From the NCBI GenBank assembly GCA_031969655.1, contig DALYJX010000120.1:1-22440 (forward strand): 22,440 nucleotides of DNA, read 5' to 3'. The stretch comes from Microseira sp003486305 (GTDB taxonomy: Bacteria > Cyanobacteriota > Cyanobacteriia > Cyanobacteriales > Aerosakkonemataceae). The notes beneath the pieces are model-generated. The model did not search any database. It saw nothing but the letters and a program-made list of their open reading frames with translations, and was not told the origin of the DNA. Both the position numbers and the translations under genes were made by a program. Below are positions 7,839 through 15,133 of the stretch, in pieces. Position 1 is the first letter of the stretch; every line of letters starts with the position of its first letter.

Positions 7839-10196
7839 TTACCAATTACCAAATTCTAATGGTTTAAACTGATAGCCATTTTTAGTAGGTTTCACCATAA
7901 CTAATTGAACCGCAGCTTCCCGATCGCCTGTAGGACGAAAACTGACAATTCCTGTAGATCCCGTCACGGAAAAATTCGATGCTCTAAGCGATCGCAGCAC
8001 GCCGTTGCGAGTCGGATTGTTGCGAATTGCAGCAATTAAAGCTTGGGTAGCATCGTAAGTAAGTGCGGTACGCCAATTAACGCTAACTCGCTCGGACGTG
8101 AATAAATTAACATTTGTATTCTTACCATTATTTAAAGTTTGATCTGTGGAATTTTTCCCCCAAAGTTGCATCGCTTTAGCGCGAAAGTTTTGCCCTTTTT
8201 CCCCTACAAGACTGCCTGGAACTGCTAGCACCATTCCCTCAGCATCTTCCCCAGCAATTTCCAGAGTTTTAGTCAGATAAAAACCATCTCCCGCCAGCAT
8301 ATTTAAGCGGCGACGGTTAACATAAACCACTTGAAGCGCGCGGTCTAAAACATCGTTAGAAGGCAGCAATACAATCGCATCTGCTCCCTGTTTTATAGCA
8401 GTTTCAACGCTTTTTCTGGCATTAAAATTCGGGCGGGATAGATCGAATTCACCGATGACTTTACCCCCACCTCGGTAGAACAAGGCATCTTTAAATTCAT
8501 TTTTAATTGATTGGCTATAAACGCTATCAGAGTTGTAAAAAACAACGGCTTTTTGCTTGTTTAACCGATTTGACATATAAGTCGAAAGCGCTCTGGCTGC
8601 GTAGCGATCGCTTGGCATGATCCGAAACACATAGCGGCTCAATTCCGACAGTTGAATTGCCGAACTCACGGGTGCGATCGCAACTAATTCCCCGGATTGA
8701 TAAATCGATCCGGCGGCTAAAGTCGTATCGCTGATTCCGTGTCCCACCACGCCCAAAATTTCTGGATTTTTAACTAATTCTTGCGCCAGGGATTTGGCAA
8801 TTCTGGGACGGTTATCATCGTTGGCAATTGCCACTTTTAAAGGCACGCCATTAATCCCGCCAGCCGCGTTAATTTCATCTTGTGCTTGAGCAATTCCCCG
8901 CAACATTTCATTGGCAGAATCCGGAGTAATTCCCAGCGGAACTGCGGCGGCGATCGCATAATATTTCCCATTCCCAATCCGCGCATTATTTAAATAGATT
9001 AAAGTCTCAGGATCGGTAATATCTGCTTTGCGGGCAGTTGCAAAAGCCTTGATAGCTTGCTTGTAATCGCCAGCTTTGATGAAATCCGCACCTTCTTGTT
9101 TGGCGGGATTATCCGATCCGACCGCTAAAATTTGCTCGCCGAAGCTAATCCTTTTGGTATCAATTTGGGCAGGAGAAATAGTATTAGATTCCGGTATTGT
9201 TTCAGGAGGTTGGATGCTTTTTGTTAGCAAAAAGAAAGCAATCGCAGCAGCAGCGATCGCAAAAGAAGCGACGAGCAATTTTCGCTCAGGCGGGCGCGGG
9301 CGCAGTCTATCAACGGGTGGTGCATCGATCCAAGTAGGATCGACAGTTTGAGAAAGCATTTGCAGCGCCTGTAAAACATCGGTCGCCGACTGATAGCGAT
9401 CGCCATAATAACAGCGCACCATTTTATCTAGAATAGCAGCCAGCCCGTCGCTGACAGTTGCTGCATCGCGCCAGATAATTTCAGAAGTATTTTTATCGTA
9501 GGGCAGATCGCCAGGATTGATTCCCGTCAAAGCCTTAATTGCGATCGCCCCCAATGCATAAATATCGCTATTAAAGTGAGGTAGACCTGCCAATTGTTCT
9601 CGAGGCATATAACCTTGAGTACCGATAGCGATTGTCATCGCCGTGCGATCGCACATCGCCTCGGTAGGAACATCATCGATCTGATTGGTTATCTGATTTC
9701 CAATATTTTTCACCGCCCCAAAATCGATCAAAACTAATTTGCCGTCAGAAGCGCGGCGAATCAAATTGCTGGGCTTGATATCGCGGTGAATTACCCCTTC
9801 CCCGTGAACAAATTCCAGAATTTTCAGCACATCTTGCAGCAAGTCTATAACATAAGCTTCTGATTGTTTTTGACCGGGCGGTAACTCAGAAGATAGGGAA
9901 TGCCCTTCGATCAACTCTTGCACCAAGTAAAATTCTTCGTTCTGTTCAAAGTAAGCCAACAATCGGGGAATTTGGTCGTGTTTGCCCAATTTTTCGAGGA
10001 TTTGCCCCTCAGTATGGAAAAGTCGCCGCGCCACGGGCAAAACCGCCGGATTTGGCTTTGCCGGTTTAAATTGCTTCACAACGCATCGGGGATTACCGGG
10101 GCGCTGCATATCTTCTGCCACATAAGTTTGGCTGAATCCCCCCGAACCTAAAATTTCGATAACCTTATAGCGTGACCCTAAAATTTGTTCGATCAT
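7839..10196 (-). CDS. Receptor-type Ser/Thr protein kinase with extracytoplasmic branched-chain amino acid-type binding domain
   Basis: 785 residues. Residues 1-280 form a Hanks-type kinase with every key residue: glycine loop GSGGFSQTY (17-25), Lys41, alpha-C Glu63, HRDIKPSN (Asp139) and DFG (Asp158-Gly160). GTQGYMPREQ replaces the usual APE region, as in many cyanobacterial kinases. One transmembrane helix follows (about 307-325, LLVASFAIAAAAIAFFLLT). Outside the membrane there is a short TPR-like helical segment (about 365-400), then a type I periplasmic-binding (LivJ/Peripla_BP_6) fold of about 370 residues (VPLGITPDSANEMLRGIAQA, INAAGGINGVPLKV, GVVGHGISDTTLAAGSIYQ, VFRIMPSD). The arrangement suggests a small ligand, perhaps an amino acid or amide, is sensed in the periplasm and relayed as Ser/Thr phosphorylation. 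A promoter candidate lies at 10245-10273. The C-terminus (GNW-stop) is encoded by a heptamer repeat. Confidence 0.93.
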   Translation of the reverse strand: MIEQILGSRYKVIEILGSGGFSQTYVAEDMQRPGNPRCVVKQFKPAKPNPAVLPVARRLFHTEGQILEKLGKHDQIPRLLAYFEQNEEFYLVQELIEGHSLSSELPPGQKQSEAYVIDLLQDVLKILEFVHGEGVIHRDIKPSNLIRRASDGKLVLIDFGAVKNIGNQITNQIDDVPTEAMCDRTAMTIAIGTQGYMPREQLAGLPHFNSDIYALGAIAIKALTGINPGDLPYDKNTSEIIWRDAATVSDGLAAILDKMVRCYYGDRYQSATDVLQALQMLSQTVDPTWIDAPPVDRLRPRPPERKLLVASFAIAAAAIAFFLLTKSIQPPETIPESNTISPAQIDTKRISFGEQILAVGSDNPAKQEGADFIKAGDYKQAIKAFATARKADITDPETLIYLNNARIGNGKYYAIAAAVPLGITPDSANEMLRGIAQAQDEINAAGGINGVPLKVAIANDDNRPRIAKSLAQELVKNPEILGVVGHGISDTTLAAGSIYQSGELVAIAPVSSAIQLSELSRYVFRIMPSDRYAARALSTYMSNRLNKQKAVVFYNSDSVYSQSIKNEFKDALFYRGGGKVIGEFDLSRPNFNARKSVETAIKQGADAIVLLPSNDVLDRALQVVYVNRRRLNMLAGDGFYLTKTLEIAGEDAEGMVLAVPGSLVGEKGQNFRAKAMQLWGKNSTDQTLNNGKNTNVNLFTSERVSVNWRTALTYDATQALIAAIRNNPTRNGVLRSLRASNFSVTGSTGIVSFRPTGDREAAVQLVMVKPTKNGYQFKPLEFGNW

Positions 10197-10244
10197 GATG
10201 TCTTTATTGTGCAGCTGTCGGGTATGGGATGTGGGGTGTCGCCG

Positions 10245-10273
10245 ATCGTAAATTTTGCACCATTGACAGTCAA
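10245..10273 (-). promoter_or_regulatory. Candidate sigma-70-type promoter for the receptor kinase
   Basis: On the minus strand TTGACT (10268-10273) and TACGAT (10245-10250) are separated by exactly 17 bp. Initiation near 10238 would leave a leader of about 40 nt before the ATG at 10196. This is a consensus match only. Confidence 0.45.
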
Positions 10274-10280
10274 AAAACTT

Positions 10281-10294
10281 CGCCCGAAAGGGCG
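10281..10294. other. GC-rich hairpin with GAAA tetraloop between divergent genes
   Basis: CGCCC, GAAA, GGGCG: a perfect 5-bp GC stem with a GNRA loop, followed on the plus strand by GGTTTAT. It lies about 55 bp before the nfi start and just upstream of the candidate kinase -35 box. It could be a leader structure or weak attenuator for nfi. It is too short and too poorly followed by T to call a terminator. Confidence 0.4.
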
Positions 10295-10348
10295 GTTTAT
10301 GTCAGTCTTAAAACAAGGATAAAAATTTTGTGACCCAGTTTCTATTTT

Positions 10349-11041
10349 ATGAAGATAAACCAACGTCATGCATGGCCTAGTACAGTTGAAGAAGCAATCC
10401 CGATACAGCAGCAACTTGCAGGTGAAGTGATAACCAGTGACCAATTGGGGACGGTGCAGCATGTGGCTGGGGTGGATGTAGGATTTGAGGAAAATGGCAC
10501 GATAACGCGAGCGGCGGTGGTGGTGTTGAGTTTTCCGGAGTTGGAGTTAAAGGAATATGCGATCGCAAATCGTCCTACCACCTTCCCTTACATCCCCGGA
10601 TTTCTTTCCTTCCGAGAAGTTCCCACCGTCATCGACGCCTTAGAAAAACTCACCCTCACCCCCGATTTAATCTTATGCGACGGTCAAGGCATCGCCCATC
10701 CCCGCCGCTTTGGAATTGCCTGCCATTTAGGAGTTTTGATCGATTTTCCCACCATTGGAGTCGCCAAATCATTGCTAATAGGCAAGCACGAAACGTTACC
10801 GGACGCAAGGGGTAGTTGGAAACCTTTAATAGATCAAAGCGAGACAATAGGAGCGATTTTGCGGACTCGTAGCGGAGTAAAACCGATTTATGTTTCCAGC
10901 GGACATCGCATCAGCTTGCCCACTGCTATTGATTATGTAATGCAATGCACGCCAAAATATCGCTTACCAGAAACCACTCGTTGGGCTGATAAAATAGCAT
11001 CAAAGAGGGGAAAATGGCCTTTAATTCAAACTGGAGAATGA
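10349..11041 (+). CDS. nfi: Endonuclease V (deoxyinosine 3' endonuclease)
   Basis: 230 residues, the usual length for the family. It cleaves the second phosphodiester bond 3' to deoxyinosine, starting repair of deaminated adenine. The metal-binding catalytic residues are visible: Asp43 (AGVDVGF), Glu90 (SFREVP) and Asp111 (LCDGQGIAHPRRFG). The strand-separating wedge motif PYIPGFLSFRE is present, as are GVAKSLLIG (conserved lysine) and YVSSGHRISLPTAI (conserved histidine near the C-terminus). The start is ATG at 10349; no strong Shine-Dalgarno sequence is seen. The stop is only 6 bp before the antitoxin-like gene, so nfi is probably the first gene of a three-gene operon. It diverges from the receptor kinase with about 150 bp between them. 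Confidence 0.95.
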   Translation: MKINQRHAWPSTVEEAIPIQQQLAGEVITSDQLGTVQHVAGVDVGFEENGTITRAAVVVLSFPELELKEYAIANRPTTFPYIPGFLSFREVPTVIDALEKLTLTPDLILCDGQGIAHPRRFGIACHLGVLIDFPTIGVAKSLLIGKHETLPDARGSWKPLIDQSETIGAILRTRSGVKPIYVSSGHRISLPTAIDYVMQCTPKYRLPETTRWADKIASKRGKWPLIQTGE

Positions 11042-11047
11042 ATCAAA

Positions 11048-11308
11048 ATGTCTAAAGAATTATTCGAGGTACTGAGATTAGCAGATCAGCTTTCACCCGA
11101 TGAGCAATTAGAGCTAATTTCTTATCTAGTACAAAGACTTAGAAATTGCGACATCAAACGCAAACCCCGTCGCAATGTTATGGAATTTGCCGGAGTCGCC
11201 CCCAATCTGCTAGGAGGTATGGATGCTCAAGAATATGTGAATCGCATTAGGCGGGGTGAGTTTCCAGAACTTGAAATCCAACAACAGGAATCGGAGAAAC
11301 AAGAGTGA
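11048..11308 (+). CDS. Putative antitoxin of a PIN-toxin pair
   Basis: 86 residues. An N-terminal amphipathic helical region (LFEVLRLADQLSPDEQLELI, then SYLVQRLR) is followed by a basic turn (KRKPRR) and a segment GVAPNLLGGMDAQEYVNRIRRG. This build is typical of small cyanobacterial antitoxin-like proteins encoded just before PIN-domain toxins. The C-terminal half would be expected to wrap the toxin, and the N-terminal half to dimerise and repress the operon. No classical AbrB or ribbon-helix-helix signature is clear, so the DNA-binding class is undetermined. The start is ATG at 11048, with GGAG about ten bases upstream inside the end of nfi. Its stop overlaps the toxin start by four bases (GTGA), implying coupled translation. 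Confidence 0.7.
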   Translation: MSKELFEVLRLADQLSPDEQLELISYLVQRLRNCDIKRKPRRNVMEFAGVAPNLLGGMDAQEYVNRIRRGEFPELEIQQQESEKQE

Positions 11309-11757
11309 CCATTGCAGATAGCTTACAAGGTGTGAGTAGGCTGTTTTTAGACAGCGCACCCGTTATTTACTTTGTTGAAAGAAACCCTCAATACTTTGAC
11401 CTGGCTAGAGCATTTTTCGAGGGGATTAACGAAGGAACCCTAATAGGTGTTGCTTCACCCGTCACTTTAGCTGAGTGTTTAGTGCGTCCCTACAGCTTGG
11501 GGCAAATAGAATTTCAGCGCTACTTCATTGATTTACTTACGAACAGTACAAATATTGAATTTGTGCCAATTGCTAGCCAATACCTAGCAATCCAAGCTGC
11601 TCAAATTCGAGCGAGGTACAATCTCCAATTGCCCGATGCTTTTCAGATTGCTGTCGCTTTAACAGCCAATTGTGAAGCAATTCTAACCAATGATGTAACC
11701 CTGAGACGGGTGACAGAATTGCGCGTGTTGGTGTTAGATGAATTGGATGTTGCTTAG
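11305..11757 (+). CDS. PIN-domain ribonuclease toxin (VapC-like)
   Basis: 150 residues starting with GTG at 11305, overlapping the antitoxin stop. The four acidic residues of the PIN active site are present: Asp16 (LFLDSAPVIYFVE), Glu57 (TLAECLV), Asp111 (LPDAFQIAVAL) and Asp130 (ILTNDVTLRR). VapC-type toxins are Mg2+-dependent RNases that cut tRNA, rRNA or mRNA and are held inactive by the neighbouring antitoxin. No truncation or active-site loss is visible, so the toxin is probably functional. The target RNA cannot be predicted. The pair is translationally coupled and sits directly downstream of nfi. Confidence 0.88.
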   Translation: MTIADSLQGVSRLFLDSAPVIYFVERNPQYFDLARAFFEGINEGTLIGVASPVTLAECLVRPYSLGQIEFQRYFIDLLTNSTNIEFVPIASQYLAIQAAQIRARYNLQLPDAFQIAVALTANCEAILTNDVTLRRVTELRVLVLDELDVA

Positions 11758-11810
11758 GGGAAAAAATATTGCGATCGCTACCCAATCCGACACATTCTTA
11801 GGGTTTGTTA

Positions 11811-11819
11811 TGGTATAAT
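11811..11819 (+). promoter_or_regulatory. Extended -10 promoter candidate upstream of the phytochrome gene
   Basis: TGGTATAAT matches the extended -10 consensus (TGnTATAAT) perfectly. No good -35 hexamer is present 17 bp upstream, which extended -10 promoters do not always need. Transcription would begin near 11826 and leave a leader of about 145 nt containing the hairpin at 11855-11887. Confidence 0.5.
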
Positions 11820-11854
11820 CACAAAAAATCAATTGTTGTCATCCCTCTTAGGGT

Positions 11855-11887
11855 AGATCGCAGACTTCTCTAAGAAGTCGGGGATCT
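11855..11887 (+). repeat. Hairpin repeat in the phytochrome leader
   Basis: Nested inverted repeat: AGATC/GATCT (11855-11859 with 11883-11887) outside, and GACTTCT/AGAAGTC (11863-11869 with 11873-11879) inside, with a 3-nt loop and a symmetrical 3x3 internal loop. The AGAAGTCGGGGATCT part resembles a dispersed palindromic element common in filamentous cyanobacteria. It lies between the promoter candidate and the ATG at 11972, so it would be transcribed. Confidence 0.55.
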
Positions 11888-11971
11888 GGGATTTAGCCAG
11901 TAGGTGCATTTTAAGTTTAACTACCCCCACCTGCCACTGCAATAATTTAGTTACAAATTGGACAAGAGAAA

Positions 11972-14900
11972 ATGAGCGATCTGACCTGTGTTTCCTCACA
12001 AAAAGTAGACTTCAGCAACTGTTACGGAGAAGCCATCCATATTCCCGGTACGATTCAGCCTCACGGGGTGCTTTTGGTTCTGCAAGATCCTGAATTTAAA
12101 ATTATACAAGTTAGTAATAACACAGAGCAATTTTTCGGAATTCCCGCTCAATCCTTAATTAACAAAAACTTAAGTATTTTATTTTCTCAACATCAAATCA
12201 AACTCCTCAAGTATTGCCTGGAAAAGAAGAATCCGGAGATGTTAAATCCCCTGAGATTATCAGTAAAAACTAGAGATACTACTTTAGTTTTTGATGGCAT
12301 TCTGCATCGGAATAACGGTGGATTAATTCTGGAACTAGAAACCGCCTTATATTCGCCAAAAAACTCTGATTGGGGCTTTGACTATTTGGTAAAATCGTCT
12401 ATTTTAAGCATCAAACAAGCTTCGAGCTTACACGAAGTAGCAGAATTAATTGCTAAAGAAGTCAGAAGCATTACCGGATACGACCGAGTAATGATCTATC
12501 GATTTGAACCAGATGACAGTGGAGTAGTAATCGCTGAAGATAAAAAAGAAGAATTGGAACCTTACCTAAATTTACATTATCCAGCTACCGACATTCCGCC
12601 CCCAGCCAGAAAACTTTATTACAAAAACTGGCTGCGCTTAATCCCGGATCTGAATTACCAGCCTGTTGAAATTATTCCGGCTAATAACCCTCTGACAAAT
12701 GCACCATTAGATTTAAGTCATTCTATCTTTAGAAGCGTTTCTCCTTGCCACGTAAAATATTGCAAAAATATGGGAATGTCCGCTTCTATGAGTATTTCTT
12801 TAAATCACGAAACAAAATTATGGGGGTTAATAGCTTGTCATCATTACTCGCCGAGAAACCTTAATTATCAAATCCGTAAGTATTGCGAGTTTTTGGGACA
12901 AATGATGTCGCTTTATCTTGTACAAAGACAAGAAGAAGAATACAAAGCATATCGAAGAACAGTTTTTGAAGTTAACCAAGAATTGCAAAATAAAATTCAT
13001 GGTAACTATCAGAATATTGCTGATGAATTAGAGGAAAATAGCAGCAGCTTGCTCGATTTAGTCAATGCCACAGGAGCAGCGATCTACTTAGGGAATAGTC
13101 TAAATTTAATTGGTAAAACCCCCGCTAGAAATGCAGTTTTAGATTTGCTGAATTGGCTGAGGAATCACCAGCGGAAGGAAATATTTTTTACCAATTCTCT
13201 TGCCCAACTTTATCCACAAGCAAAAGAATTTAAAGACTCAGCCAGCGGCTTACTCGCGGTTTCTATCTTTATCAATCAGATTTCTTACAATATTCTCTGG
13301 TTTAGACCGGAAGTGATTCAAACAGTCAACTGGGGGGGGAATCCCGATGACTCTGTATTAGTTGAAAGTGATGGTAGTATCCGCCTGTCACCGCGTACAT
13401 CCTTTGAAATGTGGAAAGAAACCGTGCGATCTAAGTCTATACCTTGGGAACAAGTTGAAATTGATGCTGCAAGGGAATTGAGGAATGCGCTAATGCTCGC
13501 GGTGTTAGAATTGTCTCAGTTAGCATTGCAAGAAGCCGCCGAACAAGCAGAAATAGCCAACCGTGCCAAAAGTCAATTTTTGGCAAAAATGAGCCACGAA
13601 TTGCGTACACCCCTGAACGCTATCCTTGGCTTTAGCCAATTATTAGTTCGGGAAGATAGCTTATCTCCAGAACAGCTAAAACATTTAGCAATCATCAATC
13701 GCAGTGGGGAACACTTGCTGGATTTGATTAACGATGTGCTGGAGATGTCCAAAATTGAAGCAGGCAAATTAACGCTCAACTCACGCAGCTTTGATTTGTA
13801 TCGACTATTAGACTTAATCCACGAGATGCTGCAACTCAAAGCTAATGGGAAGGGATTGCAATTTATTTTTAACCGGATGCCAGAGGTTCCCCAATATGTA
13901 ATTTGCGACGATAGTAAATTACGTCAAGTCCTGATTAATTTATTAGAAAACGCGATCAAATTTACACCTCAAGGGAGCGTGAGGCTGGGCGTGTCAGTTG
14001 TTAGCGATGGGTTACAACCGACAGCTGACGACAGAGACAGACAACCGATTATTCACTTTGAAATTGCCGATACGGGTTTAGGAATTGCTCCCGAAGAACT
14101 CAACAGTTTATTTGAACCATTTGTGCAAACAGAAACAGGTCGCAAATCGATGCAGGGGACTGGCTTGGGTTTGCCGATTAGCCGACAATTTGTGCGTTTA
14201 ATGGGGGGAGATATTAAAGTTAGCAGCAAGGTGGGTGAGGGGACAATATTTAGCTTTGATATCCGAGTTAGCCTGCCTCAAGAAACAGGGGCGCACGCAT
14301 CAGCAAATTTCAAACGAGTGATTGGTTTAGCACCTTTTCAAGAGCGCGATCGCATCCTAGTTGTAGAAGACGTGCCGGAAAATCGCCAGCTGATGGTTCA
14401 GCTGCTGAAAAAAATAGGTTTCAAGGTGCGATCTGCGGTGAACGGATTAGAAGCGATCGCAATCTGGCAAGATTGGGAACCGCACCTGATTTTGATGGAT
14501 ATGCAAATGCCAGTGATGGATGGCTATGAAGCAACTCAACAAATTAAAGCCAACCCTGAAGGTAAAAATACGGTTATTATTGCCTTGACTGCTCACGCTT
14601 TCTCAGAAGAACGCTCAGATATTTTAGCAGCGGGGTGCGATGATTTCTTACCCAAACCATTCCAGGAAGAGATACTTTTTGAAAAAATAGCGGCTTATTT
14701 AGGGGTGCAATATCTTTACGAACAAGAACATCCAACTCGCTTACCCCAATTATCAGAGCAGCCATTGCAACTAAGCAAAAATGACCTCAGCACCATGCCA
14801 AAATCGTGGGTGGAAAAACTATATCGTGCGGCAATTACAATGGATGAAGACCTGCTGAGCAAGTTGATCGCTCAAATCCCCGCACAGCAAGAAACCCTTG

Positions 14901-14989
14901 CCAAAACCTTAACCGATTTGGTCGAGAACTTTCGTATGGATATCATCGCCGACTGCGCTCAAGCCAATCTGGAAGATAATCCTGAATAG
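11972..14989 (+). CDS. Phytochrome hybrid histidine kinase (PAS-GAF-PHY-HisKA-HATPase-REC)
   Basis: 1005 residues. PAS (about 10-115) contains Cys17 in NCYGEAIHIPGTIQPHG, aligned with the biliverdin-binding cysteine of bacteriophytochromes. GAF (about 135-320) contains PATDIP (Asp207) and SVSPCHVKY, where Cys259-His260 aligns with the phycocyanobilin-binding cysteine of Cph1. PHY (about 335-510) keeps the tongue motifs WGG and PRTSF. The kinase has KMSHELRTPLNAILGF (His542), N box NLLENAIKFTP, G1 IADTGLGIAPEE and G2 GTGLGLPISRQF. REC (about 790-910) has the acidic VVED, Asp843 (LMDMQMPVMDGYE) and LPKPF. The last ~90 residues (MPKSWVEKLYRAAITMDEDL) form an all-helical tail without the Hpt histidine motif. 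The protein is a cytoplasmic red/far-red-type photoreceptor, with likely intramolecular His-to-Asp transfer. The cysteine pair is unusual and makes the chromophore uncertain (biliverdin or phycocyanobilin). Confidence 0.95.
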   Translation: MSDLTCVSSQKVDFSNCYGEAIHIPGTIQPHGVLLVLQDPEFKIIQVSNNTEQFFGIPAQSLINKNLSILFSQHQIKLLKYCLEKKNPEMLNPLRLSVKTRDTTLVFDGILHRNNGGLILELETALYSPKNSDWGFDYLVKSSILSIKQASSLHEVAELIAKEVRSITGYDRVMIYRFEPDDSGVVIAEDKKEELEPYLNLHYPATDIPPPARKLYYKNWLRLIPDLNYQPVEIIPANNPLTNAPLDLSHSIFRSVSPCHVKYCKNMGMSASMSISLNHETKLWGLIACHHYSPRNLNYQIRKYCEFLGQMMSLYLVQRQEEEYKAYRRTVFEVNQELQNKIHGNYQNIADELEENSSSLLDLVNATGAAIYLGNSLNLIGKTPARNAVLDLLNWLRNHQRKEIFFTNSLAQLYPQAKEFKDSASGLLAVSIFINQISYNILWFRPEVIQTVNWGGNPDDSVLVESDGSIRLSPRTSFEMWKETVRSKSIPWEQVEIDAARELRNALMLAVLELSQLALQEAAEQAEIANRAKSQFLAKMSHELRTPLNAILGFSQLLVREDSLSPEQLKHLAIINRSGEHLLDLINDVLEMSKIEAGKLTLNSRSFDLYRLLDLIHEMLQLKANGKGLQFIFNRMPEVPQYVICDDSKLRQVLINLLENAIKFTPQGSVRLGVSVVSDGLQPTADDRDRQPIIHFEIADTGLGIAPEELNSLFEPFVQTETGRKSMQGTGLGLPISRQFVRLMGGDIKVSSKVGEGTIFSFDIRVSLPQETGAHASANFKRVIGLAPFQERDRILVVEDVPENRQLMVQLLKKIGFKVRSAVNGLEAIAIWQDWEPHLILMDMQMPVMDGYEATQQIKANPEGKNTVIIALTAHAFSEERSDILAAGCDDFLPKPFQEEILFEKIAAYLGVQYLYEQEHPTRLPQLSEQPLQLSKNDLSTMPKSWVEKLYRAAITMDEDLLSKLIAQIPAQQETLAKTLTDLVENFRMDIIADCAQANLEDNPE

Positions 14990-15090
14990 AAACCGGGTTT
15001 CTTGACAGAGCGATCGCCACCCAACCGAAGATCAAGATCAGAAACCCGGTTTCTTGCTAGAAGCAAAGATCTTTACGAGAAACCGGGTTT
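14988..15090. repeat. Three copies of a palindromic 15-mer (AGAAACCGGGTTTCT), alternating orientation
   Basis: AGAAACCGGGTTTCT at 14988-15002, its exact reverse complement AGAAACCCGGTTTCT at 15040-15054, and a partial third copy AGAAACCGGGTTT at 15078-15090. Copies 1 and 2 form a perfect 15-bp stem around a 37-nt loop that contains a HIP1 site. Copy 1 starts inside the phytochrome stop codon. The structure may end phytochrome transcription or insulate the FHA genes, although there is no T-tract. Confidence 0.8.
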
Positions 15091-15133
15091 TACAGCGTAA
15101 TCTGATATATAAACCGGATTAAAAACAAAGACA

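Noticed and set aside
10193..10462. Minus-strand frame across the divergent promoter region
   Set aside because: It overlaps the start of nfi and the kinase promoter candidate, with no protein-like features.
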